The notes beneath the pieces were generated by a model. The model saw nothing but the letters and a program-made list of their open reading frames with translations, did not search any database and was not told where the DNA came from. Of a stretch of 64,000 bases of DNA, positions 26,451-35,700 are shown one piece after another. Every line of letters begins with the position of its first letter. Positions within the stretch are counted from its first letter, which is position 1. Source of the stretch: WS-9 sp036274595 (lineage in GTDB: Bacteria; Eisenbacteria; RBG-16-71-46; SZUA-252). The DNA lies in contig DASUFL010000118.1 of NCBI GenBank assembly GCA_036274595.1, forward strand, positions 12,924 through 76,923, written 5' to 3'. Made by a program: the position numbers and the translations under genes.

Positions 26451-27809
26451 ATGGCTGACCTCACCGCCGTGGACCAGTGGCTCGAGACCCACCTCGATGA
26501 CAGCCTGAGCGAGCTTCGCCGGCTCGTCGCGCAGCCCAGCGTGGTCGCGCAGAACCTGGGCATCGAGCCGTGCGCGGAGCTCGTCGCCTCCATGCTCCGC
26601 GCGCGCGGCTTCGCGACCGAGGTGCTCCCGACCGGCGGATCCCCCGTGGTGGTCGCCGAGCGCGGCGGCCTTAGCGACCGCACGCTCGTGATCTACAACC
26701 ACTACGACGTGCAACCCCCCGAGCCCCTCGACCTCTGGACGAGCCCTCCCTTCGAAGCCACGCTCCGGGACGGCAAGCTCTACGGTCGCGGCGTGAGCGA
26801 CGACAAAGGGCACCTCGTCGCGCGGCTCCACGCGATCGACGCGCTCCTCGAGGCAGGCGGCGAACTCCCGTGCCGGATCAAGTTCGTGATCGAAGGGGAG
26901 GAGGAGGTCGGAAGCGTCCACATGCCGGCGTTTCTCGAGCGCGAGAAGGGCCGGCTCCAGGGGGACGCGTGCCTCTGGGAGTTCGGATATCTGGATCAGG
27001 GGGACCGACCGCTGCTCCACGCCGGGCTGCGCGGGATCTGCTACGTCGAGCTCCGCGTGCGCACCGCCGCGCACGACGCGCACTCGGGCATCGGTGGATC
27101 GATCTTCCCGAACGCCGCCTGGAGGCTCACGTGGGCGCTCGCGTCGCTCAAGGGCCCGGACGAGCGGATCCGCATCCCGGGGCACTACGACAAGGTGCGC
27201 GCTCCCTCGGCGCGCGACCGCGAGCTCATGGCGAAGACGCGGGACCGGGCTCTCGAATTCCGCGAGCTCTACGGCGTGCGACGCTTCCTCCGCGATCTCG
27301 AGGGAGAGGATCTCAAGATCGCCGAGGTGTTCGAGCCCACCTGCACGATCTGCGGGATCACGACGGGATACCAGGGGCCCGGCTCGAAGACGGTGCTCCC
27401 CGCGTACGCGTCGGCGAAGGTGGACTTCCGGCTCGTGCCCGACATGATGCCCGAGGACGTGTTCCGCTCGCTGCGGGCGCATCTGGACGCGCAGGGCTTT
27501 CAGGACGTCGAGACGGTGCTCCTCGGTAGAACGGGTCCTGGGCGCACCGATCCGGACCATCCGTTCCTCGCCCTCGTGGCACGCACCGCGGAGCCCGTGT
27601 ACGGAGCGCCCTCGCAGATCGTGCCGATGATCGGCGGCTCGGGACCGACCCATTCCTTCATCCACATCCTCGGCCTCCCGATCGCGACCGCGGGGCTTGG
27701 ATACGCGGACACGCGCGCGCACGCGCCCGACGAGAACCTCCGCGTCGACCACTACCTGAAGCACGCGAAGCACGTGGTTCGGATCCTCGAGGCCTTCGCC
27801 AAGAGCTGA
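26451..27809 (+). CDS. M20-family metallopeptidase (dipeptidase-like)
   Basis: This 452-residue protein is an M20/ArgE/CPG2-type peptidase. Metal and catalytic motifs: YNHYDVQPPEPLDLW (first His and catalytic Asp), GRGVSDDKGHLVAR (bridging Asp), and KFVIEGEEEVGS (catalytic Glu pair). A lid/dimerisation domain follows HDAHSGIGGSIFPNAAW, and the last ligand is probably His in GGSGPTHSFIHILG. Such enzymes hydrolyse dipeptides or N-acyl amino acids in the cytoplasm. It appears monocistronic, driven by the leaderless promoter just upstream. Confidence 0.92.
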   Translation: MADLTAVDQWLETHLDDSLSELRRLVAQPSVVAQNLGIEPCAELVASMLRARGFATEVLPTGGSPVVVAERGGLSDRTLVIYNHYDVQPPEPLDLWTSPPFEATLRDGKLYGRGVSDDKGHLVARLHAIDALLEAGGELPCRIKFVIEGEEEVGSVHMPAFLEREKGRLQGDACLWEFGYLDQGDRPLLHAGLRGICYVELRVRTAAHDAHSGIGGSIFPNAAWRLTWALASLKGPDERIRIPGHYDKVRAPSARDRELMAKTRDRALEFRELYGVRRFLRDLEGEDLKIAEVFEPTCTICGITTGYQGPGSKTVLPAYASAKVDFRLVPDMMPEDVFRSLRAHLDAQGFQDVETVLLGRTGPGRTDPDHPFLALVARTAEPVYGAPSQIVPMIGGSGPTHSFIHILGLPIATAGLGYADTRAHAPDENLRVDHYLKHAKHVVRILEAFAKS

Positions 27810-27852
27810 CGCAGCATGGCGGTCGGTGGACGGGGCGCCCGCCCTCTAGGGA

Positions 27853-27881
27853 TTGCCGTCGTGCCGCGCAGCCGGTAGGGT
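27853..27881 (+). promoter_or_regulatory. promoter TTGCCG-17-TAGGGT for sodC
   Basis: TTGCCG at 27853-27858, 17-bp spacer, TAGGGT at 27876-27881. The predicted start near 27888 leaves a leader of about 60 nt with AAGGAGG before ATG 27950. Confidence 0.45.
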
Positions 27882-27949
27882 GTAGTCGAGGGACTGAGAG
27901 GGGAGGACGCGGGAACGCGCCACTCCCAGGAGTCCACAAGGAGGGGACG

Positions 27950-28468
27950 ATGGGATCGAGGCTCCGAATCGTACAGGCCGTGGCTGTCTGCGCCACGGCC
28001 ATCTTGCTTTTGGGATGCAACGCCAAGGACTACCAGGTCGCCAAGGTCGCCCCGACGCAGGGAAACACCGCCAAGGGCGAGGTCCGCTTCTACAAGGTGG
28101 ACGGAGGCGTGCGCGTGATCGCCTCGATCGAAGGGCTCACGCCGGGGAAGCACGGATTCCACGTGCACGAGAAAGGGGATTGTTCCGCACCGGACGCCGC
28201 CTCGGCCGGCGGACATTTCAATCCGACGGGCTCGCCCCACGGCGCGCCGACCGCGCCCCCGACGGGAAGGCACGCGGGCGATCTCGGCAATCTGGAAGCC
28301 GACTCCAACGGCAAGGCGAACTACGACCGCGTCGACTCGATGCTCGTCTACGAGAGCTTGAGCGGCCTCTCGATCCTGGTTCACGCGGGCGAGGACGACT
28401 TCGTGACGCAGCCCTCCGGCAACTCGGGAGCGCGCGTCGGCTGCGGGGTGATCCAGCCCGCCCAGTGA
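27950..28468 (+). CDS. sodC: Cu/Zn superoxide dismutase, lipoprotein form
   Basis: This 172-residue protein starts after AAGGAGG and has a lipoprotein signal (ATAILLLGCNAKD). All metal ligands are present by pattern: HGFHVHEKGDCS (two copper His), GGHFNPTGSPHG and RHAGDLGNL (bridging and zinc ligands), and SILVHAGEDD (last copper His). The disulfide pair is probably the Cys in GDCSAP and the Cys in GCGVIQ. It would dismutate periplasmic superoxide. The short Cys-rich gene converging from the right is unlikely to be in the same transcript. Confidence 0.95.
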   Translation: MGSRLRIVQAVAVCATAILLLGCNAKDYQVAKVAPTQGNTAKGEVRFYKVDGGVRVIASIEGLTPGKHGFHVHEKGDCSAPDAASAGGHFNPTGSPHGAPTAPPTGRHAGDLGNLEADSNGKANYDRVDSMLVYESLSGLSILVHAGEDDFVTQPSGNSGARVGCGVIQPAQ

Positions 28469-28481
28469 GCCGGGCCGCCGC

Positions 28482-28736
28482 TCAGTGCGCCATCGGCCCC
28501 GTCTCCATGCGGTCGCGGAGTCCGGCGACTCCAGTCTGACGGGCGCAGCTCACGCAGCAGTAGAGCGCGCCGCCCGACTCCACGCCATGCCCGATGATCC
28601 TGCAGTCGCAGTGCTCGCAGGTCGGGGCGAGGAGGTGGATCGCGCACTCGAAGCTGTCGAAGGTGTGGCTCTTCCCGTCCATGATCACGTCGAAGGACTT
28701 GTCGTACTCGTTGCCGCAGCACTCGCACCGCGCCAT
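28482..28736 (-). CDS. small Cys-rich zinc-ribbon-like protein
   Basis: ATG 28736 follows GGAGAGG on the minus strand; an upstream in-frame extension to 28778 lacks such a signal. The 84-residue product has several CxxC-type pairs: ARCECCGNEYDKSF, CEHCDCRIIG and YCCVSCARQTG, consistent with one or two structural zinc sites. Small proteins of this kind are common near metal or redox genes, but the function is unknown. It converges on sodC with a 13-bp gap. Confidence 0.75.
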   Translation of the reverse strand: MARCECCGNEYDKSFDVIMDGKSHTFDSFECAIHLLAPTCEHCDCRIIGHGVESGGALYCCVSCARQTGVAGLRDRMETGPMAH

Positions 28737-28942
28737 GACCTCTCCTCTCCCCGCGCTTGGCGGAGGTCGAAACTGCACTTCGTTGTAAGGCCCACGGCCG
28801 GGAGCGCGTCGCGCCGCGCCGTGGTTCGCTACCGCATCACTTCACCCTGGAGCCCTATCCCCAACGAAAATCATCGGATCTGGCGACATCCCTCTCGAGA
28901 CATCGGGGCCCGGAACAGGGGCGGGTGAAGGGAGCGGTCTGC

Positions 28943-28971
28943 TTGCATAGGTCGGGCCCGGGGCGTATTCC
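28943..28971 (+). promoter_or_regulatory. leaderless promoter TTGCAT-17-TATTCC
   Basis: TTGCAT (28943-28948), 17-bp spacer, TATTCC (28966-28971); the A of ATG 28978 is the seventh base after the -10. No ribosome binding site is present. Confidence 0.55.
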
Positions 28972-28977
28972 GGCCCC

Positions 28978-30309
28978 ATGAACCTCCTCGCGACCAGGCG
29001 CGGGCGGCTCGCCGCGTTCTTCCTCCTCTACGTGACCGAGGGCATCCCTTCGGGATTCACCGGCGTTGCCGTCGCCACGCGCATGCGGCGCCTGGGACTG
29101 GACCCGGCGGCCATCGGCATGTTCACGGCGGCCCTCCTCCTTCCCTGGGCGGTGAAGTGGGCGTTCGGTCCCTTCGTGGACGTGATCTCGAGCGACCGAT
29201 GGGGACGCCGTCGAAGCTGGATCCTCGGGACGCAGACGCTCATGTCGCTGACGATCCTGCTCGCGATGGGAGTCGACATGCGCGCGAGCCTGACGCTCTT
29301 CACCGCGGTTCTCGTCGCGCACAGCCTCTGCAGCGCGGTCCAGGACGTCGCCATCGACGCGCTCGCGGTGCAGGTGCTTCGGGGCGACGAGCGCGGACTG
29401 GCCAACGGGCTCATGTTCGGTGGGCAGTATCTGGGCACGGCGCTCGGAGGCACCGGTGCCCTGTTCCTGGCTTCGGTCGCCGGGTTTCCCGTCACCTTCA
29501 TCGCGGTCTCGGCCGCCATCGCGCTGGTCACCGCCGCCGTCGCCTGGCCCATGCGCGAGCCCCCCGGGCCTCCGCGACCGCCGCTCGGCTTGCGATCGGT
29601 GGGGGAGGGCATCGTCGCGTTCGTCCGGGACACGGCCCGCTCCTTCACCGGGAGCCGGGCCGCGCTCGCGGCGATCGTGCTCGCCCTTCTTCCCATGGGT
29701 GGTTACGCGCTGTCGCTCTCGCTCCAGTCGAACCTCGCGGTCGAGCTCGGGCTGACCGACCGCCAGGTCGGAACGCTCTCGCTCCTGTCCACGCTCCTCT
29801 CGGCGGGATTCTGCGTGCTCGGCGGCTGGATCTCGGACCGATGGGGACGACGCCGCTCGCTCGCGACGTTCATCATCGGCACCACGCTGCCGACGTTCGC
29901 GATGGCCGCGGCCATGCAGCACTTTGGCTGGATCCTGCCGGTGAGCCCGCTCCTCCCGAACCGTCCCGTTCCGGCGCCCGAGCTGGTCTCGCTCTTCTGG
30001 TCGCTCACGCTCGCGTACGCCGTCTTCCAGGGGCTCATGTACGGCGTGGGCACCGCCATCTTCATGGACGTGACGAATCCGCTCGTGGCCGCGACGCAGT
30101 TCACCGGCTACATGGCGCTCTGCAACCTGGTCTACTCCTACAGCGCGGCCTGGCAAGGGCATGCCGCGGTCGCCTGGGGCTACCCCGCAACCCTCGTGAT
30201 CGATGGCGCGTTCGGCCTCTTGAGCGTCCTCGTCCTGCCGCTCATGGGATCTCTCGCCGGGAGCCGAGCACCCGCAGCAGCACCGGAGGCATCCAAAATA
30301 GAAGCGTGA
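28978..30309 (+). CDS. AmpG-like major facilitator (PAT family)
   Basis: This 443-residue carrier has about 12 hydrophobic segments. The AmpG/PAT-like N-terminus reads LYVTEGIPSGFTGVAVATRM, with LLPWAVKWAFGPFVDVIS and the GRRRSW loop; a second GRRRSL loop occurs in the C-terminal half. AmpG imports anhydromuropeptides for cell-wall recycling, and eukaryotic relatives carry acetyl-CoA. Substrate here is not assured; a beta-lactamase regulator or recycling amidase gene is not adjacent. Start ATG 28978 is fixed by the leaderless promoter. Confidence 0.85.
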   Translation: MNLLATRRGRLAAFFLLYVTEGIPSGFTGVAVATRMRRLGLDPAAIGMFTAALLLPWAVKWAFGPFVDVISSDRWGRRRSWILGTQTLMSLTILLAMGVDMRASLTLFTAVLVAHSLCSAVQDVAIDALAVQVLRGDERGLANGLMFGGQYLGTALGGTGALFLASVAGFPVTFIAVSAAIALVTAAVAWPMREPPGPPRPPLGLRSVGEGIVAFVRDTARSFTGSRAALAAIVLALLPMGGYALSLSLQSNLAVELGLTDRQVGTLSLLSTLLSAGFCVLGGWISDRWGRRRSLATFIIGTTLPTFAMAAAMQHFGWILPVSPLLPNRPVPAPELVSLFWSLTLAYAVFQGLMYGVGTAIFMDVTNPLVAATQFTGYMALCNLVYSYSAAWQGHAAVAWGYPATLVIDGAFGLLSVLVLPLMGSLAGSRAPAAAPEASKIEA

Positions 30310-30372
30310 GGCATCGTGCCCACGCGTCATGAACCCGCCGGGAGCGAACGCCCCGGCGCGAGGAGGTGCCCG

Positions 30373-30849
30373 ATGCACCATTCGTTCCGTCGTGCCCTGG
30401 TCCACGCCCGTTGTTCCCACCGAGGCCAGGCCCGCCACTCCGTCCCGCTCCACGCATCGCCCTGGGGTCACGCCGACGCGCGCGACGCCGCGTCCGATGC
30501 CGGTGGCGGCGGATTCGGAGTTCGTCGTCCCCTTCGATTCCTTGCCTACAAGCTCGGCCTCGCGGAGCCGCAGGTCGTCCAGCTCGCCCGAATCCTGGAC
30601 GAGCTCAAGACCGAGCGCGCGCAGCACGCGGTGGACGAGCGGCGTCGCCTCTCGGCGCTCGCCGAGGCGGTGGGGTCGGAGTCGTTCGTCGAGGCGAAGG
30701 CGGAGGAAGCCGCGTCCTTGAAATCCGCGAGCACGCAGCGTCTCGAGGCGGCCGTCGTGAAGGCGGTCCGCCAGCTCCACGAGCTGCTGGATACGGCGCA
30801 GCGCGAGCGGCTCGCCTATCTCATTCGTACCGGGACGCTCGTTCTCTAG
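30373..30849 (+). CDS. Spy-like metal-sensor family protein with His/Cys-rich N-terminus
   Basis: ATG 30373 follows AGGAGG (30360-30366). The 158-residue product starts with a His/Cys-rich stretch (MHHSFRRALVHARCSHRGQA), then a glycine patch and the conserved-looking helical region FGVRRPLRFLAYKLGLAEPQ, followed by a long charged helix (ARILDELKTERAQHAVDERR). This resembles small helical proteins annotated as periplasmic heavy-metal sensors or Spy-related, but I see no signal peptide. A metal-binding role for the N-terminus is inference. A terminator hairpin follows at 30877-30910. Confidence 0.7.
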   Translation: MHHSFRRALVHARCSHRGQARHSVPLHASPWGHADARDAASDAGGGGFGVRRPLRFLAYKLGLAEPQVVQLARILDELKTERAQHAVDERRRLSALAEAVGSESFVEAKAEEAASLKSASTQRLEAAVVKAVRQLHELLDTAQRERLAYLIRTGTLVL

Positions 30850-30876
30850 CGAGGGCGCACCCAAACCATTCCAACC

Positions 30877-30910
30877 CGGGGCGGCAGGGCGCAAGCCGGC
30901 CGCCCCGTTT
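30877..30910 (+). terminator. intrinsic terminator
   Basis: CGGGGCGGC (30877-30885) pairs with GCCGCCCCG (30899-30907), a 9-bp GC stem with a 13-nt loop followed by TTT. It ends the Spy-like gene. Confidence 0.65.
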
Positions 30911-30953
30911 GGCTCGAGCCGGTCGGGGCCCCGAATCGGCGCGTGGCCACAAT

Positions 30954-30975
30954 TGAAAATACAGATTGATTTTCA
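30954..30975. promoter_or_regulatory. palindromic operator-like site TGAAAAT-N8-ATTTTCA
   Basis: Perfect 7-bp AT-rich arms (30954-30960 and 30969-30975) stand out in this G+C-rich background and overlap the -35 region of the ArsR-type gene at 31000. Likely an autoregulatory binding site for that protein (inference). Confidence 0.55.
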
Positions 30976-30993
30976 TCAAGCGGGGCGTATCGT
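30966..30993 (+). promoter_or_regulatory. leaderless promoter TTGATT-16-TATCGT
   Basis: TTGATT (30966-30971) and TATCGT (30988-30993) put the expected start on the A of ATG 31000. The -35 element sits inside the palindrome at 30954-30975. Confidence 0.5.
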
Positions 30994-30999
30994 CCGGGA

Positions 31000-31602
31000 A
31001 TGGCCGCATCGCGACGCGCGATCTCCGATCGCCACCAGCTCCGCGCCCTGGCCAGCCCTGTCCGACAGGAGCTGGTCGACCTTCTCGCGCGTACCGGTCC
31101 GACCTCTGCCGCGGAGTTGGGGGCCTTGATCGGTCGCCCCGCCGACGGGCTCTATTACCACCTGCGCGAGCTCCAGCGGGTCGGTCTCATCTCGCCGGCC
31201 GGATCGCGGAAGCGGGGGCGGCGTCGGGAGGCGATCTTTCGCTCCGCCTACCGTGAACCGTCCCTCGTTCATGATCCGTCGCCCCAAGGCAATTCACCGG
31301 CCGTGACCACGATCATCGGCTCGATGCTCCGCCTCGGGGCGCGTGACTTCCGGAAGGCTGTCGGCTCACCACGGGTTCGCACCCACGGACCGTATCGAGA
31401 GCTTTGGGGCCTTCGGGTGACAGGCTGGCTCACGCCGGACGAGATCGTCGAAGTGAACCGGCGAATCGTCTCGCTCCAGAACGCCGTCGCCCGCCCGCGC
31501 TCCCGGGGAAAGCTCTACGCGATCACAATCCTGCTCACGCCGCTCGAGCATCGCGCGCGCAAGAAACAACGCCGACCCAGGGTGCCCCGGGCGAATCCAT
31601 GA
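31000..31602 (+). CDS. ArsR-type winged-helix transcriptional regulator
   Basis: This 200-residue regulator has an N-terminal winged helix: ALASPVRQELVDLLARTGPT, then AAELGALIGRPADGLYYHLR as recognition helix and RVGLISPAGSRKRGRRREAI as wing. The C-terminal half is an unrecognised effector or dimerisation region. Genes for an ABC ATPase and a permease-peptidase fusion follow, so it probably controls them, as GntR/ArsR/PadR-type regulators often do for ABC exporters. The palindrome overlapping its own promoter points to autorepression. Confidence 0.85.
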   Translation: MAASRRAISDRHQLRALASPVRQELVDLLARTGPTSAAELGALIGRPADGLYYHLRELQRVGLISPAGSRKRGRRREAIFRSAYREPSLVHDPSPQGNSPAVTTIIGSMLRLGARDFRKAVGSPRVRTHGPYRELWGLRVTGWLTPDEIVEVNRRIVSLQNAVARPRSRGKLYAITILLTPLEHRARKKQRRPRVPRANP

Positions 31603-31758
31603 TCGCGCGCCCAGGACCGCTACGGCTCTCCCGAAACAGGGAAGGCCAGCCCGGCGTAGGGGACGGTGTCGGGACCGCGGGAGACCGCGGGACAGACGGG
31701 CACCTCTTCCTCGGCACACCGGGAGGCGCCGATGGCATCACAAACCGAGGAGGATCCC

Positions 31759-32721
31759 ATGCTTAGCACGCGCGGCCTGGTGAAGGTCTACCCCGGCCCG
31801 GTCACCGCCCTGAACGGCGTCGATCTCGACGTGGCCCCCGGAATGTTCGGACTCCTCGGCCCCAACGGAGCGGGGAAGTCGACCTTCATGAAGATCCTGG
31901 CCGGCCTGCTCGAGCCGACCTCCGGCTCCGTGACCCTCGACGGCGCCGACACCCTGAGCCATCCCGAAACACTCTGGCCGAGGCTCGGCTACCTGCCTCA
32001 AGAGTTCGGTTTCTATCCCCACTTGAGCGGGCAGGCCATGCTCGCGCACCTCCTCGAGCTGAAGGGCGTGACCGCGCCGCAGGGGATGAAGAAGCTCACG
32101 GCCGAGCTCCTGGAGCGCGTCAATCTGAGCCACGCGGCCAAGCGTGCGGTGAAGGGCTACTCGGGCGGCATGCGCCAGCGCCTCGGCATCGCGCAGGCCA
32201 TCGCCGGCAATCCGCGCCTCATCATCGTCGACGAGCCGACGGCGGGCCTCGATCCCGAGGAGCGGCTCCGCTTCTACCATCTCCTCTCCGAGCTGGCGCA
32301 GGACCGGATCGTGATCCTCTCGACGCACATCGTCGAGGACGTCGCGGTCCTCTGCCCGCGGTTCGCCGTGATCCGCTCGGGACGCCTGCTCGCGGTCACC
32401 ACGCCGAGCGAGGCGCGCTCCGCGATCGCGGGATGCATGTACGAGGGAACGGTCGAGGTGGCGGACCTGCCGAGGCTCCGCGCGGAGCGCGTGGTCACGC
32501 AAGCCCTCCTCGTCGAAGGGAAGAACAGGGCGCGCCTCTACGAGCCGTCGGGTTCACCCCCGGATGGCTTCGCTCCGGTCCCGGTGACGCTCGAGGACGC
32601 CTACCTCGTGCTCATGCGCCTGGGCTCGCTGCCGTCGCGCGACCGAATGGGCACGTCGATCCACCGGGGCGACGGCGTCCCCGGGGTGATCACGACGACG
32701 CCGGCGGGAGGGGAGCGATGA
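31759..32721 (+). CDS. ABC transporter ATP-binding protein
   Basis: This 320-residue ATPase has Walker A (GLLGPNGAGKSTFMKILAG), Q-loop (LPQEFGFYPHLSG), ABC signature (KGYSGGMRQRLGIAQA), Walker B (RLIIVDEPTAGLDPEE) and the switch His (ILSTHIVEDV). I chose ATG 31759, five bases after GAGGAGG; an in-frame ATG at 31732 is possible. The C-terminal extension after the ATPase core is typical of ABC-2 exporters. The stop overlaps the permease-peptidase start (ATGA), so it energises that protein. Confidence 0.93.
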   Translation: MLSTRGLVKVYPGPVTALNGVDLDVAPGMFGLLGPNGAGKSTFMKILAGLLEPTSGSVTLDGADTLSHPETLWPRLGYLPQEFGFYPHLSGQAMLAHLLELKGVTAPQGMKKLTAELLERVNLSHAAKRAVKGYSGGMRQRLGIAQAIAGNPRLIIVDEPTAGLDPEERLRFYHLLSELAQDRIVILSTHIVEDVAVLCPRFAVIRSGRLLAVTTPSEARSAIAGCMYEGTVEVADLPRLRAERVVTQALLVEGKNRARLYEPSGSPPDGFAPVPVTLEDAYLVLMRLGSLPSRDRMGTSIHRGDGVPGVITTTPAGGER

Positions 32722-35700
32722 GCCTTCGCCGCTTCGGCGCGACCTTCGGTGTCGAGCTCGGCCACACCTTCCGCCGCCCGCTCTTCATCATCCTGGCTCT
32801 GATCCTCCTCCTGAGCGGATGGGGGCTCTCCACGGGGCACGTCCAGATCTCCTCGGGGGACAGCTCGGTCGGAGGGACGAAGGCCTGGATCACCTCCGAG
32901 TTCGCGCAGACGCAGATGATGACCTACATCATCCTCCTCTATTACGCCTTCTTCATCGCGATCGGAGCCGGGCTCACCCTGATCCGCGATCGCGAGACCA
33001 AGGTGGACTCGCTCCTCTACTCCACGCCGCTGACGGCCGGGGAGTACGTGTGGGGCCGGTACCTCGCCATCCTGGTCGGCTTCGTCGCGCTCCTGGCCTG
33101 GCAGGTGGCCGTCAACGCCTTCTTCAATCATGTCGTGCCGAACGCGAGCGCCAACGAGATCCGGGGGCCCTTCTCGCTCGCGAGCTATGCGCTCCCCGTC
33201 CTCACGATCGGGCTGCCGTTCCTCGTCTTCTACGCGGGCCTCGCCATGTACGTGGGGCAGCGGACGCAGAACGGGATCCTCGTCTTCTTCATGTCGGTCG
33301 CGCTGCTCCTCGTCTGCGGCTTCTTCCTCTGGACCTGGTCCCCCTCCTGGCTCGACTGGCGGATCAATCGCCTCCTCCAGGTGCTCGACCCTTCCGGGTA
33401 CCGCTGGCTGAACGAGGCGCTCCTCAAGGTCGATCGGGGGGTGGCTTACTACAACAAGGCGCACGTGGCCTATGACGGTCTCTTCTGGATCAACCGCCTG
33501 GCGATGCTCGTGATCGGGTTCGGGTCGGTGCTCCTGACGCAGCGGTCGGTGGCGCGCGCGAAGCGCGGCATCTCCGCGGCCCGCGTGAAGCGGACGAAGG
33601 TCCAGGCTGAGGCGGCGACGCCGGCGTTGAGCCCGTGGCTCGAGGGCTCCCAGGGTCTCGCCGGGCTCGCCATGGCGACCAAGCGGCCGTCCTTCCTCGG
33701 CACCGTCCGCGCCGTCGCCCGCGCCGAGGTGCGCGAGCTGTCGCGGCAGAAGGGGCTCTACGTCTTCATTCCCCTGATCTTGATCCAGGCGCTCGGCAAC
33801 GCCCTCATCGCGGTGGGCGCGTTCGATACGCCGATCCTGCTCACCCCAGGGATCACGGCGGTCCAGCTCGCGAGCCAGGTGTCGGGATGGATCTGCCTTC
33901 TCCTCATGTTCTACACGGTCGAGTCGCTCGAGCGCGAGCGCGCCGCGGATCTCGCGCCGATCGTCTACTCCACGCCCATCCGCACCGGCGCGCTCCTCGC
34001 CGGCAAGGCGCTGGCGAATGCCTTGGTCGGCGCCGCGGTCCTCATGGCGTCGCTCCTCGCGTGCTTCATCGCCGTGCTCGTGCAGCACAGGGTGCCGTTC
34101 TCGCTCATTCCCTTCGCGCTGGTCTGGGGACTCCTCCTCATCCCGACCTTCCTCGCCTGGACCGCGTTCGTCACCGCGGTCTACGCATGGGTCGGAAACC
34201 GCTACGCCACCTACGGCATCGCTCTCGCCGCGATCATCTTCACGCTCTTCAAGGCTCTGTTCCAGCAGATCAACTGGGCCTTCAACTGGCCGCTCTGGGG
34301 CGCGCTCCGCTGGAGCGACCTGGGCTTCTTCGAGACCGACCGGACGGCGCTCCTCTGGAACCGGATCGGCGTTCTCGGGCTGGCGGTCTTCTTCACGGTG
34401 CTCGCGGTGCGCCTCTTCGCCCGCCGCGGCCCCGATGCGGTGCAGACGATTCACCGCCTCTCGCCCAAGAGCCTCGTCGGTTCCGCGGTCAGGCTCTCGC
34501 CCTACGCCGCGGTTCCCGCGATCGCCGTGTGCGTCCTCATGGTTCAGGTCCACGACGGACTCAACGGCGGCACGGCCAAGAAGGAGGGCAAGGACTACTG
34601 GGCGAAGAATCTGAAGACCTGGATGAACGCGCCGCTGCCCGACATCGGGCGCGCGGACATCGCGCTCAGGCTGGATCCCGCGAAGCACTTCATCGCGAGC
34701 AAGGGCACGCTCACCCTGGTGAACGGCAGCGATTCCACGCTCGCCCGCTTCCCCCTCTCCGGGGCGCAGCACTGGGAGCACCTCGCCTGGACGATGAACG
34801 GGAAGGAGTACGAGCCCGAGACCACCGAGCACCTCTACGTCATCGAGCCGCCCCATCCGCTCGCCCCCGGAGACAGCGTGGTCGTGGGGTGGAGCTTCGA
34901 CGGGCGCTACCCGAAGGGAGTCACGAAAAACGGCGAGAACACGGACGAGTTCATCCTGCCGTCGGGCGTCGTCCTCACCGGCTTCACGCCCAGCTTCATG
35001 CCCGTCGTGGGATACATGGACGCGGTGGGGGAGACGAAGGACAACAAGACCGAGCCGCGCCGCTATCCGCGCGACTACTGGAAGGGGATCACCCGCGCCG
35101 GCTTCGGCGCGACGGCGTGGTTCCCGGCGCGCATCGCGGTGACCGGACCGGAGGCCTACACCCTCAACTCGGTCGGCGTCTGCACGAGCAACAGGGTGAA
35201 GGATGGCTGGCGCACGCAGGTCTGGGAGACCACCGATCACCCCGTCAAGATCCTGAACGTGGTCTGCGGACGGTGGCAGGAGAAGCAGGGGCACGGCACG
35301 ACGATCTACTACAGCGCCGTCCACCCCTACAACGTGAACGAGATGTCGACCACGCTCGACGCCGCGCGGCGGTACTACTCGGAGTGGTTCCTTCCGTACC
35401 CGTGGAAGGAGCTCAAGCTCTCCGAGTTCCCGGCCCTCGCCGGCTACGCGCAGGGCTTCGGCACCAACATCACCTTCAGCGAGAACATCGGATTCTTGAC
35501 GCGCAACGACGACAAGACCGACGCGACCTTCCTGGTCACCGCGCACGAAGCGGCGCATCAGTGGTGGGGCAACATCCTCACCCCGGCCGACGGCCCGAAC
35601 GGCGACTTCCTGAGCGAGGGGGCGGCGCACTTCTCGACGATGCTCCTCTTCAACCAGGTCAAGGGACCGGCCGCGCGGATGGAGTTCGCCAAGGGGATCG

